From CAZELM01 sp964512995 (lineage in GTDB: Bacteria; CSSED10-310), in assembly GCA_964512995.1 (NCBI GenBank), contig CAZELM010000009.1, positions 39,726 to 103,725 of the forward strand: DNA of 64,000 nt, read 5' to 3'. The notes beneath the pieces are model-generated. The model was not told the origin of the DNA. It was given only the letters and a program-made list of their open reading frames with translations, and did not search any database. The position numbers were made by a program, and so were the translations under genes. Positions 7,334-14,334 of the stretch are shown here, piece by piece (position 1 is the first letter of the stretch; every line of letters starts with the position of its first letter).

Positions 7334-9139
7334 TCAATTGGCGGAAACGCATTCCGTTTGAGTTGATTCCGTCGCTTTGGGACTCTGGATGGATTGAAAT
7401 TCGTGACCAGTCCAGATCCGGAATAATTTCCGGGCTTCTTCGGATGCATTTGGGTCCGATTCAAGAGTCAGCTTTTCGGGAATGTGATCCCCGAGCTGAA
7501 CCAGTATGGTTTGAATCTCTCCCTGTCGTGAAATCGTGAATTCCAATGTTCTTCCCGGTTCCATCTCCCCCAACCGACTGTCAAACTCGGATTTAGAAGT
7601 CACACGGATGAGGTCGACAGCCAAAATTTCGTCTTTGGGTTGAAGACCGCCCCGTTGCGCAGGTGATTCCCGATCAACCACGCGAACCCACAGGCTGCCT
7701 TCCGCATTATAGATTCGGATACCCAGATACCCTTTTTTCGGTTCGTTCACGGTTTCTTTTGCTTTTAATGTCAATCCTAACATTTGGAAATAGTCTTCAA
7801 AGGGCAGATCAGTCCGCCCATTCACCGTGGATTTGAAAAATCCAGAGAGGTTCTTCCCAGCCAAGCTGCTTGCTAAAGAAACGACATCGTCATATGTAAA
7901 GCCATCATACTGATTGACATAGTGATCAAAATAAAGACCCCGGATCAGGTCATCCATCCGGTTTTTCCCGTCGGTCTCTTTCATGATGATCACATCGAGA
8001 AACAATGCGATCAAAGATCCCTTCAGGTAATACGAGATAGCGGAATTGTCGGTGTTTTCATTCCATCGGTAATATTTGATCCATGCATCATAGCTGGCTT
8101 CGGATGCGCTTTGGTATCGGTGCCCCGGAGTCTTCCGGTACCGAGTGATCGTTTTGGCGACTTCCTCCAGATATTCTTTCACGGTCAGGATGCCGGCGCG
8201 AAGTAAGAACTGAAGATGATAATAGTTGGTGAACCCCTCCGATACCCACAACAAATCCGTGTAGGTTTCGGTAAAGTAATCCGGTGCGACCAACTCCCGG
8301 GGTTTCAACGCTTTGACATTCCATGCATGAAAGAGTTCATGGGAGAAAATGGTCAATGTATCATTATATTTACTCTTCTCGAAATCGAATCGCTTAACGA
8401 AAATCAGTGTGGAGTTGCGATGTTCCAGTCCCGCATCTTTTTCTGTGATCAATAATTGATAGACATACCTGCGAAATGGGACATGAGTCATCATCTGGAA
8501 TTCCACTCTGGAGATTTTTTCCAGGTCCGCGACGAATTTCTCAACATTGATATTGCCCTGACCCTCGATGGCAACCTCATGAGTGATCCCTTCTACATCA
8601 AAATATTCGGTGCGGTGATTGCCGACCATCAACGGGCAATCCATCAGCTCATGATAATCCTGGGCGGAGTAATGATTTCCATGCTGGTCCGTTTTTTCCA
8701 GACCGGTCGATATCTTGTGCCATGATTCCGGAAGTATCACCTCCAGGGAACATGCTTCATTCAGGTATGGTTTGACAGCCAGACAGACCGTTCCAGGATT
8801 GATGATCCCGAACTTCTCGGATAGATAACTCGAATCGTCCTCCAGCATGAAGGCATACACATCATAGTGGATATAGACTTCATCACCGGCACGACAATGA
8901 ACGAGCCATGTCTGTTTATCTGTTTTTTTCCAGGATAATGATATCTCCTGAGCGGTCTGTGCTCTAAAACTTTCCACGTTTTTCGCAAAATCATTCAGCT
9001 TGTAAGCTCCCGGGAGCCATGTCGGCATCTTCAGCTCGATTTCATCGGCCGGGGCTGCCGGAATGGCCATTTTTACATGAATATTATGCGTTCTGGGCAG
9101 AACCATGCTCAGTTGATAAAAAACCTTGATTTCCTTCAT
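7334..9139 (-). CDS. M61 family metallopeptidase with C-terminal PDZ domain
   Basis: A 601-residue M61 (glycyl aminopeptidase) family protein. The start is the ATG at 9139, preceded by GGGGAG; an upstream in-frame start lacks a site. The N-terminal beta domain (about 1-180) opens with YQLSMVLPRTHNIHV. The catalytic domain has the conserved GLEHRNST (237-244), the zinc motif HELFH (267-271) followed by AWNVKALKPREL, and the third ligand E301 in SEGFTNYY. A PDZ domain (about 480-570, starting GYLGIRIYN) closes the chain, as usual in the family. No signal peptide is evident, so it probably acts in the cytoplasm on Gly- or Ala-terminal peptides. It stands alone as a transcription unit. Confidence 0.9.
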   Translation of the reverse strand: MKEIKVFYQLSMVLPRTHNIHVKMAIPAAPADEIELKMPTWLPGAYKLNDFAKNVESFRAQTAQEISLSWKKTDKQTWLVHCRAGDEVYIHYDVYAFMLEDDSSYLSEKFGIINPGTVCLAVKPYLNEACSLEVILPESWHKISTGLEKTDQHGNHYSAQDYHELMDCPLMVGNHRTEYFDVEGITHEVAIEGQGNINVEKFVADLEKISRVEFQMMTHVPFRRYVYQLLITEKDAGLEHRNSTLIFVKRFDFEKSKYNDTLTIFSHELFHAWNVKALKPRELVAPDYFTETYTDLLWVSEGFTNYYHLQFLLRAGILTVKEYLEEVAKTITRYRKTPGHRYQSASEASYDAWIKYYRWNENTDNSAISYYLKGSLIALFLDVIIMKETDGKNRMDDLIRGLYFDHYVNQYDGFTYDDVVSLASSLAGKNLSGFFKSTVNGRTDLPFEDYFQMLGLTLKAKETVNEPKKGYLGIRIYNAEGSLWVRVVDRESPAQRGGLQPKDEILAVDLIRVTSKSEFDSRLGEMEPGRTLEFTISRQGEIQTILVQLGDHIPEKLTLESDPNASEEARKLFRIWTGHEFQSIQSPKATESTQTECVSAN

Positions 9140-9372
9140 ATTGTCTCCCCTATTCATTTTCCATATCAGATTTTGGCATTGCACTGCATCTCTTCGAGAT
9201 GATAATTAGATGTTTTATGAATGATTAGGTTACCGGCGGGAGGTAACACGGGGTTGACTGCCCGACCACCGGGGGCGACGCTATATGAAACAAATTTAGG
9301 AGTCAAGTACAGAAAATAGATGCCGCGGTATCATTTGGATCATGATAGACGGCATCGTCGGTTTTCCTCCAG

Positions 9373-9822
9373 TTATTGTAAATGATCGAGATCATCCAAG
9401 TCTTTATGTCGGCCGGCTGCCAATTTATTCTTTCGGAGATCCTCCAGAGAAATCACGTTGGTGGGGATACCATCGATCATCGTCACCTGACGATTCGGAT
9501 AACATTCATCGAAACGTATCCCGCTCGCTCCCGTTATCAATTCAATCCGCACAGGAGGAACACCCATTCGAATCACCTTATCTTTTTCAAGAAACAAGTC
9601 ATGTGAGAGTGACTTTTCGGGTATCCCAAAGTCGATCAAGGCAGCGATTGCTTTCATGGCATTGACAGGATCGATTGCAATCCAGATATCCAAATCACCG
9701 GTTGCTCGGGGATATCCGTAATAACCAACCGCATATCCCCCGACCAATAAATACTCAACGGCATGTAAGTTCAGCAATCTCAAGAAATCTTTGAAGTCTG
9801 GATGAAGTTCGATGGATTCCAT
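9373..9822 (-). CDS. Small nucleotidyltransferase (pol-beta fold), module 1
   Basis: A 149-residue minimal nucleotidyltransferase. The signature GGYAVGYYGYPRATGDLDIWI (read from about residue 28) is the Gly-Gly/Ala plus Asp-x-Asp metal site of the DNA polymerase beta superfamily in the MNT/AbiEii-like branch. Such proteins often act as toxins or antitoxins that add nucleotides or AMP to RNA or proteins. Its start lies inside the 3' end of the upstream small gene (68-nt overlap) with an internal GGAGAGGAG ribosome-binding site, so the two are translationally coupled. A second module of the same design lies at 12741-13401. The fold is firm; the biological role is inference. Confidence 0.8.
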   Translation of the reverse strand: MESIELHPDFKDFLRLLNLHAVEYLLVGGYAVGYYGYPRATGDLDIWIAIDPVNAMKAIAALIDFGIPEKSLSHDLFLEKDKVIRMGVPPVRIELITGASGIRFDECYPNRQVTMIDGIPTNVISLEDLRKNKLAAGRHKDLDDLDHLQ

Positions 9823-9964
9823 ACACTAGTCTCCTCTCCACTTCAATCGCATTGAAACGCTCTGCAACCGATCTCGATCGCCAGTATTCTTTGATATCAC
9901 GGTCATCACCCAATGGTTTTATGATCAATTTGCTCTTATCGAGATGGGGTAAGTGTGTGTCCAT
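9755..9964 (-). CDS. Small protein partner of nucleotidyltransferase module 1
   Basis: A 69-residue protein that I assign by position and by the motif EYWRSRSVAERFNAIEVERR. This resembles the short helical 'yW..rs..eRl.a.e.lRr..yG' segment in the small proteins commonly encoded just before minimal nucleotidyltransferases. Its last 23 codons overlap the nucleotidyltransferase in a different frame. The first 35 residues (DTHLPHLDKSKLIIKPLG) are otherwise uninformative. It may be an antitoxin or specificity subunit; that is inference from gene order. The 88 nt upstream to the ATPase gene end hold no visible feature. Confidence 0.6.
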   Translation of the reverse strand: MDTHLPHLDKSKLIIKPLGDDRDIKEYWRSRSVAERFNAIEVERRLVYGIHRTSSRLQRFLEIAELTCR

Positions 9965-10052
9965 CTCAAGTTTCCTTTTTTATACAACGGTTTGTTGGAA
10001 ATGGATTCATGATACTGCTGTCTCGATTATATCACGTTATCATCGATTGTTA

Positions 10053-11600
10053 TCAGACTGAAATGACGCGATTGATTTCACCGATCGAAGTAATGCCATT
10101 CAATGCCAGTCGAAACCCATCCTGGCGCAGCGAACGGAAGTCAGATGGCAATGCGGCAGTCAGATCTGCAACTGTTCCTCCGGATTCCAGTTGTTTCCAG
10201 AATGCATCCTGCGGCCTGAGCATCTCCATGATGATCGCGCGACCCTGAAATCCCGTGTTGTGGCAATGGGAGCATCCTACCGACCGGTACAATTGGGTTG
10301 GCGGCTCCTCAGTATCCAGAGATGCGATTTCTTCAGGAACCATTCGTTCTTTGCAGCGAGAACATAATTTTCGGACCAGCCGTTGGGAGATCACACCGAT
10401 AATCATTTCTCGAAGAGTAATACCCGGAACACCCAGATCGAATAACAGTTTGATGGTCGCTACCGCTGAATGGGCATGCATTTGGGTAAGCACCAGATGC
10501 CCGCTTTGCGCGATTTGTGCCGCCAATCTGGCAATGCCGGTTTCCCGGATCTCACCGATCCCGATCACATCCGGATCCTGACGCATCAGTGACTGGATGG
10601 CTGCCGTCATGGTCAGTCCGATCGAATGATTGACCTGCAATTGCTGGGTGCCTGGCAAATGGTACTCCACCGGATCTTCCACGCTGACAACATTGATGCT
10701 CTCTCTCTCGGCCAGTTCCTGGAGCATCAGATAGAGGGTGGTCGTTTTTCCGGAACCGGTCGGACCCGACACTACAACCATGCCATATTCGGAATTCAGC
10801 CAGCTCCTGAATATTTTTAAATGATGATCGGAAATGCCGACATCTTCCAGACGAGGGGGGAATGCGGATTTATCGAGGAACCGAATCACCACTTTTTCGG
10901 CGAACACAAAAGGAACAACCGATATTCGGAGATCCATGGTGATCATCGAATCGGGATTGCCTGGATCGGGTATCCGGATCAGGATGCGGCCATCCTGAGG
11001 CAGTCTACGTTCCATGATATCCAATGCAGCCATTTTTTTGATCCGGCTGACAATCGCCGAGTGCTCCTCGGGCGTGAGATCGATCGGCTGAGTCTGCAGA
11101 ACGCCGTCGATCCGGAATCGGACTCGGACACAATCCCCGTGCGATTCGATGTGCATATCACTGGCTTTCGTGTGAATCGCCAGGAGGATGAGATCGTTGA
11201 CACGGGTTGAGATCCGGTCATCTCCCTGTGACATCATTCTGGAATGAGCGTTTTCGAGCAGTTCTGCCGGCAGAGGCCGGATCGTGTATTTATCGGATTT
11301 GGATAATGCGGTTCCAACGTCGATCAGGCTGGAATCGAGAATGCCTTTCGTTTCTGCATAGTCGATGATGGATAACATGTTTTCATCGAATATCCCGATT
11401 TGTGTCAACGCAGATGTGAAGGAAGCACCATCCTCGATAGATTTACTCATTGTTGTGATGATGGCGGACATGTCACTGGTTTCTTTGAATTCAGCAGAGA
11501 TCGTTTCCATGGCTCTCATGAATGAAACACCATTGGCTAACAATCGGCCCAGCCGGATAAACATGTCGGATACATTCGTTCGGATGTCCTGGGTTTTCAT
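10053..11600 (-). CDS. GspE/PilB-type secretion ATPase fused to a GspF-like N-terminal domain
   Basis: A 515-residue protein. Residues 1-100 do not look like the usual GspE N-terminal domain but like half of a GspF/PilC membrane-platform domain without the membrane segments: LGRLLANGVSFMRAMETIS, a Lys/Glu helix, then EDGASFTSALTQIGIFDENML and DYAETKGILDSSL. The rest is a complete type II/IV pilus ATPase: Asp box near 225, Walker A GPTGSGKT (279-286), DPVEY (about 309), Walker B DPDVIGIGE (342-350), and the zinc tetracysteine C413/C416/C443/C446. It would power pilus or type II secretion assembly at the inner membrane, but no pilin, GspD or GspG genes are nearby. It overlaps the anti-sigma gene by 4 nt. 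The ATPase call is firm; the GspF-like call is from pattern reading. Confidence 0.85.
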   Translation of the reverse strand: MKTQDIRTNVSDMFIRLGRLLANGVSFMRAMETISAEFKETSDMSAIITTMSKSIEDGASFTSALTQIGIFDENMLSIIDYAETKGILDSSLIDVGTALSKSDKYTIRPLPAELLENAHSRMMSQGDDRISTRVNDLILLAIHTKASDMHIESHGDCVRVRFRIDGVLQTQPIDLTPEEHSAIVSRIKKMAALDIMERRLPQDGRILIRIPDPGNPDSMITMDLRISVVPFVFAEKVVIRFLDKSAFPPRLEDVGISDHHLKIFRSWLNSEYGMVVVSGPTGSGKTTTLYLMLQELAERESINVVSVEDPVEYHLPGTQQLQVNHSIGLTMTAAIQSLMRQDPDVIGIGEIRETGIARLAAQIAQSGHLVLTQMHAHSAVATIKLLFDLGVPGITLREMIIGVISQRLVRKLCSRCKERMVPEEIASLDTEEPPTQLYRSVGCSHCHNTGFQGRAIIMEMLRPQDAFWKQLESGGTVADLTAALPSDFRSLRQDGFRLALNGITSIGEINRVISV

Positions 11601-12079
11601 CGGATACCTCCTGGAAATGGAATGGTTTTTTTATACTCCTGCCGTGAATCCATGTCTTGGGTTCTGGATCGCTCCTCTTCCTGATCCACTGCCCATTGCA
11701 GCAATCGATCCCGGCGGAAACGGATTTTTCCTGAGATGTTCAAGCAGGGTAACTGGTCGAGCAATGAGGCGATTTCCGATACGGATATTTTCAGGAGCCT
11801 GGCTGCATCCTCGATATCCAGAATGTCATCCGGTATGGATTTGGGAGTCAGTTCATCACGAAGTGCTTTCCGAATTCGAAGATCTGCGGTTTCCGGGAGT
11901 GTCTGATTCAATGCAGCCTGGAGATTCTTCTTCAACGACTGAGCCGTCTGCTGCTTTTTCTGACAATCCGGACAGTCCGCGAGATGGACTTCGAAGGCTT
12001 GCCGTTCACCGGAATCCAGTGCATCGTCCCAGTATGCATCAAATTGAGAACACGGATGTTCATGGGCGTTGGTATTCAT
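11597..12079 (-). CDS. Zinc-finger anti-sigma factor with C-terminal excisionase-like HTH
   Basis: A 160-residue soluble protein. The N-terminus carries the ZAS pattern of anti-sigma factors: C10, then H32-x3-C36-x2-C39 in FEVHLADCPDC. Residues about 87-130 (LDIEDAARLLKISVSEIASLL and later SGKIRFRRDRLLQWA) form a helix-turn-helix of the excisionase/MerR-like type that normally binds DNA. No membrane segment is present, so it should be a cytoplasmic inhibitor of the sigma factor encoded just upstream (4-nt ATGA overlap). The added DNA-binding domain is unusual and could let it bind DNA itself once it releases sigma. It overlaps the ATPase gene by 4 nt as well. Confidence 0.82.
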   Translation of the reverse strand: MNTNAHEHPCSQFDAYWDDALDSGERQAFEVHLADCPDCQKKQQTAQSLKKNLQAALNQTLPETADLRIRKALRDELTPKSIPDDILDIEDAARLLKISVSEIASLLDQLPCLNISGKIRFRRDRLLQWAVDQEEERSRTQDMDSRQEYKKTIPFPGGIR

Positions 12080-12633
12080 GTGAGAGACACTCCTTTCTCC
12101 GACAGGAATTGAATCATTTGCCTGCGTGCCCGATGAAGTTGAATTCGGACATTTTCCGCTGTCAGATTCAATGTCTGACCGATGCGCTCACTGTCCATCC
12201 CCTCAACTTCCTTCAGCAGGAGGATCATCCGCTGATTCGATGAAAGCCGCTGACATGCCATCTCGATCAACTCGCCAGCCATCAACCTCCGTTCAGGATG
12301 CCGGACATCGATGAGCGAGGCCGGCATATTGGATTCATCGGAAGGCTTAAGGCTATCATCCGCCAATCCACGACGGCCGATATGGGTTCTGATGCGGTTG
12401 ACTGCGATCTGAAAAATCCAGGATTGAAACCGTCCCATGGGCTGATATCGGGGCGCGTGCCGAATGAGCCGGATGAAAACCTCCTGCACTACATCTTCGG
12501 CATCCGGTTGATTGCGGAGGCAGTTCAGGGCGAATCGATAAATGCGATGGCGGTATCGTTCGTAGAGCATGTCGAACGCTGCCGTGACTCCCGCAGCAAA
12601 CATCACCATCAATTCCTCATCACCAAAATTCAT
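12076..12633 (-). CDS. ECF-family RNA polymerase sigma factor
   Basis: A 185-residue sigma-70 family protein of extracytoplasmic-function type, containing only regions 2 and 4. Region 2 is seen in FDMLYERYRHRIYRFA and QPDAEDVVQEVFIRLIR (about 18-60), with GRFQSWIFQIAVNRIR as region 2.4. Region 4 (about 125-180) has LSSNQRMILLLKEVEGMDSE and the DNA-contact helix LTAENVRIQLHRARRQM. It is the first gene of a three-gene operon with its zinc-binding anti-sigma factor and a secretion ATPase, each overlapping the next by 4 nt. It probably directs transcription of its own operon and of a surface-assembly regulon elsewhere. Confidence 0.92.
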   Translation of the reverse strand: MNFGDEELMVMFAAGVTAAFDMLYERYRHRIYRFALNCLRNQPDAEDVVQEVFIRLIRHAPRYQPMGRFQSWIFQIAVNRIRTHIGRRGLADDSLKPSDESNMPASLIDVRHPERRLMAGELIEMACQRLSSNQRMILLLKEVEGMDSERIGQTLNLTAENVRIQLHRARRQMIQFLSEKGVSLT

Positions 12634-12660
12634 ATTACCCTTTACCCTCTCTCTGTGATG

Positions 12661-12690
12661 TGTAACCCTGGTCCGTCCGGGAATGTTACA
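12661..12690. promoter_or_regulatory. Inverted repeat upstream of the ECF sigma gene
   Basis: Perfect 6-bp arms TGTAAC (12661-12666) and GTTACA (12685-12690) enclose an 18-bp spacer, 28 bp before the sigma gene start. TGTAAC resembles the -35 element of several ECF promoters, so this may be the autoregulated promoter, or an operator for the HTH-bearing anti-sigma factor. Function is inferred from position only. Confidence 0.4.
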
Positions 12691-12740
12691 ACGGAGCGAT
12701 TTTTTTTTGAAATGGAATATCGTGGGTACCGGAATGATAA

Positions 12741-13211
12741 TTACTGAGTATCTTTTTTCTTTTTCACTGCCAGCTCTTTGACTTTTTTTAGAATTCGGGC
12801 ATCTTCCTGATGTTTGGGTTTATTAATGTTCTGCTTGATACAGATCAAGCTGTCGATATCGATCCAGTTCGCAGGGCTTTCGCCGTAGTGTCCTACGATT
12901 CTGGATTCCCATGCAGTTGAAAAAGAAAGGGGTTCGGCGTCAAGGAAAAGATCTATTCGGTTCGGTGCGATTCCAAGTTGTGTGATTTCTCTTGGTTTTG
13001 TGTGATCCAGTAATAAGGGGCTGCCGAACTCCAACAGCGCCAGATTGGCTTTGGAGACATTTTTTTCTTCGGGATCGATCCATAAATCCATATCCTTCGT
13101 ATATCGGGGTTTCGCATGATAGATGAAAGCCAGACCGCCAATGATGAGATAACGTACTTTATGTTGGAAGAACAAGGTTAAGAGATCCTCAAAGTCTTGA
13201 ATTGTTTCCAT
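12741..13211 (-). CDS. Small nucleotidyltransferase (pol-beta fold), module 2
   Basis: A 156-residue minimal nucleotidyltransferase. I take the ATG at 13211, six bases after AAGGA; a longer in-frame extension lacks a site. The motif RYLIIGGLAFIYHAKPRYTK followed by DMDLWIDP gives the Gly-Gly signature and the Asp-x-Asp metal site. The C-terminus is Lys-rich (KKVKELAVKKKKDTQ). It overlaps the small upstream gene by 23 nt. Organisation matches module 1 at 9373-9964, but the sequences are only distantly alike, so this looks like two related modules rather than a recent duplication. It probably modifies RNA, protein or a small molecule; the target is unknown. Confidence 0.8.
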   Translation of the reverse strand: METIQDFEDLLTLFFQHKVRYLIIGGLAFIYHAKPRYTKDMDLWIDPEEKNVSKANLALLEFGSPLLLDHTKPREITQLGIAPNRIDLFLDAEPLSFSTAWESRIVGHYGESPANWIDIDSLICIKQNINKPKHQEDARILKKVKELAVKKKKDTQ

Positions 13212-13401
13212 GCAGCGTCCTTTTCTTGGCGTTATTGACCGTTTGTACATCCTTGTGAATGTGAACCAGCGCTGATAAGCGGTCTTCGGGTGAAAGTGAC
13301 TGCCAGAACATTAAGTCCCAAAGTTCCGCATCATCGTGATCTTCGGTGCAGTGAGCAACCATTTTTTTCTTTCTCAAGCGGGAGCGTTCTTCTAGATCCA
13401 T
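13189..13401 (-). CDS. Small protein partner of nucleotidyltransferase module 2
   Basis: A 70-residue protein, start taken at the ATG at 13401 behind AGAGG. The central motif DAELWDLMFWQSLSPEDRLS and the following ALVHIHKDVQ match the short 'W....w..ls.eeRl.al..lr' helix seen in proteins encoded just ahead of minimal nucleotidyltransferases. The N-terminus is basic (RSRLRKKKM). The 3' end overlaps the nucleotidyltransferase start by 23 nt in another frame. The pair may be a toxin-antitoxin or a modification module; no enzymatic motif is visible. Start choice is moderately certain: an upstream ATG at 13440 is in frame. Confidence 0.65.
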   Translation of the reverse strand: MDLEERSRLRKKKMVAHCTEDHDDAELWDLMFWQSLSPEDRLSALVHIHKDVQTVNNAKKRTLHGNNSRL

Positions 13402-13634
13402 GCGTTTTCCTCTCCAATTTTTTTGCCATTTCACGACCATTGATTGTTATCCATTATGCAATTTTTCTGCTGAAAAGGTCCATTATCTTTTGCGGCAGCT
13501 TCTCTTTTGTTAAAAAAAATGTATCTCAAAACAGAGATCTGTGCAATGAGTTTTAAGATTAACACTACTATTCATTATGGGATGACGATTCTCTGTTCCT
13601 CTCCCCTGCCATTTTCCTGCTCATATCGTAGGTG

Positions 13635-13677
13635 TTGACAAAAACCGGTGAGTATGATTAATGACTCACTGGTCATT
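13635..13677 (+). promoter_or_regulatory. TetR-controlled efflux promoter with palindromic operator
   Basis: A consensus -35 TTGACA (13635-13640) is followed after 17-18 bp by a weak -10 around TTAATGA (13658-13664), which is covered by the palindrome AATGACTCACTGGTCATT (13660-13677, 6-bp perfect arms). It lies 37 bp before the TetR start. Binding of TetR here would block RNA polymerase, so the efflux operon should be autorepressed. It sits in the 312-nt divergent gap 13402-13713; the minus-strand promoter for module 2 is not obvious. Confidence 0.6.
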
Positions 13678-13713
13678 ATTAAGACCGATGAGTTTTATTA
13701 TCAGGAGTTGCCG

Positions 13714-14334
13714 ATGAATGATTCACGAGAAGAACGTAAAGCCAAGTGGGATGCCATCAAACAGCAAGGCATCGTGAATGCGACTGTCCGAGTGATCACC
13801 CGAGAAGGATTTCAGGGATTGACCATGGCCAAAGTCGCGCAGGAAGCGGGAGTTGCCAAAGCCACATTATATCTGTATTTCAATGATAAAAACGATCTGT
13901 TGGACTCTGTGTGGCGAGCCGGTGTAGCGCCGATCATGGATGAAGTCGAATCGATTCTGACCAGTGACCTGTCCCCTCCACGGATTCTTCAATTGATCAC
14001 CTTGCGTCATCTGAATTATTTCGAGGAAAATAAAGACTTTTTCCGGTTTGTTCATTCCGAACGACTGAAATATCATGGGGAATGCGATCGGTATCAGGAC
14101 ATGGAGTATCAGCGGCTGGTCGATCAGGTGGCTCATGTGATCGAGCGTGGCATTCGAACCGGCTGCTTCAAGGAAGTCAACACCCGAAAATTCGCCACGA
14201 TGTTTATCGAATCCAATATCGCACTGATCAATTTTCGTATTTTGAGCGGTGATCAGAGTCCATTTGAGGAAGACGGTCATTTGTTTACCGATATATTCCT
14301 CTATGGAATTGCCCGGGAGGCAAAAACAGGATGA
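13714..14334 (+). CDS. TetR/AcrR family transcriptional repressor of the efflux operon
   Basis: A 206-residue TetR family protein, start at the ATG 13714 six bases after CAGGAG; an in-frame start at 13648 lies inside the promoter region and is rejected. The N-terminal helix-turn-helix is clear: GFQGLTMAKVAQEAGVAKAT, then LYLYFNDKNDLL (about residues 30-70). The C-terminal ligand domain is variable, as expected. The stop overlaps the start of the outer-membrane factor gene by 4 nt, so the repressor is the first gene of the operon it should control. It would release the operator when it binds a toxic ligand, still unknown. Confidence 0.93.
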   Translation: MNDSREERKAKWDAIKQQGIVNATVRVITREGFQGLTMAKVAQEAGVAKATLYLYFNDKNDLLDSVWRAGVAPIMDEVESILTSDLSPPRILQLITLRHLNYFEENKDFFRFVHSERLKYHGECDRYQDMEYQRLVDQVAHVIERGIRTGCFKEVNTRKFATMFIESNIALINFRILSGDQSPFEEDGHLFTDIFLYGIAREAKTG

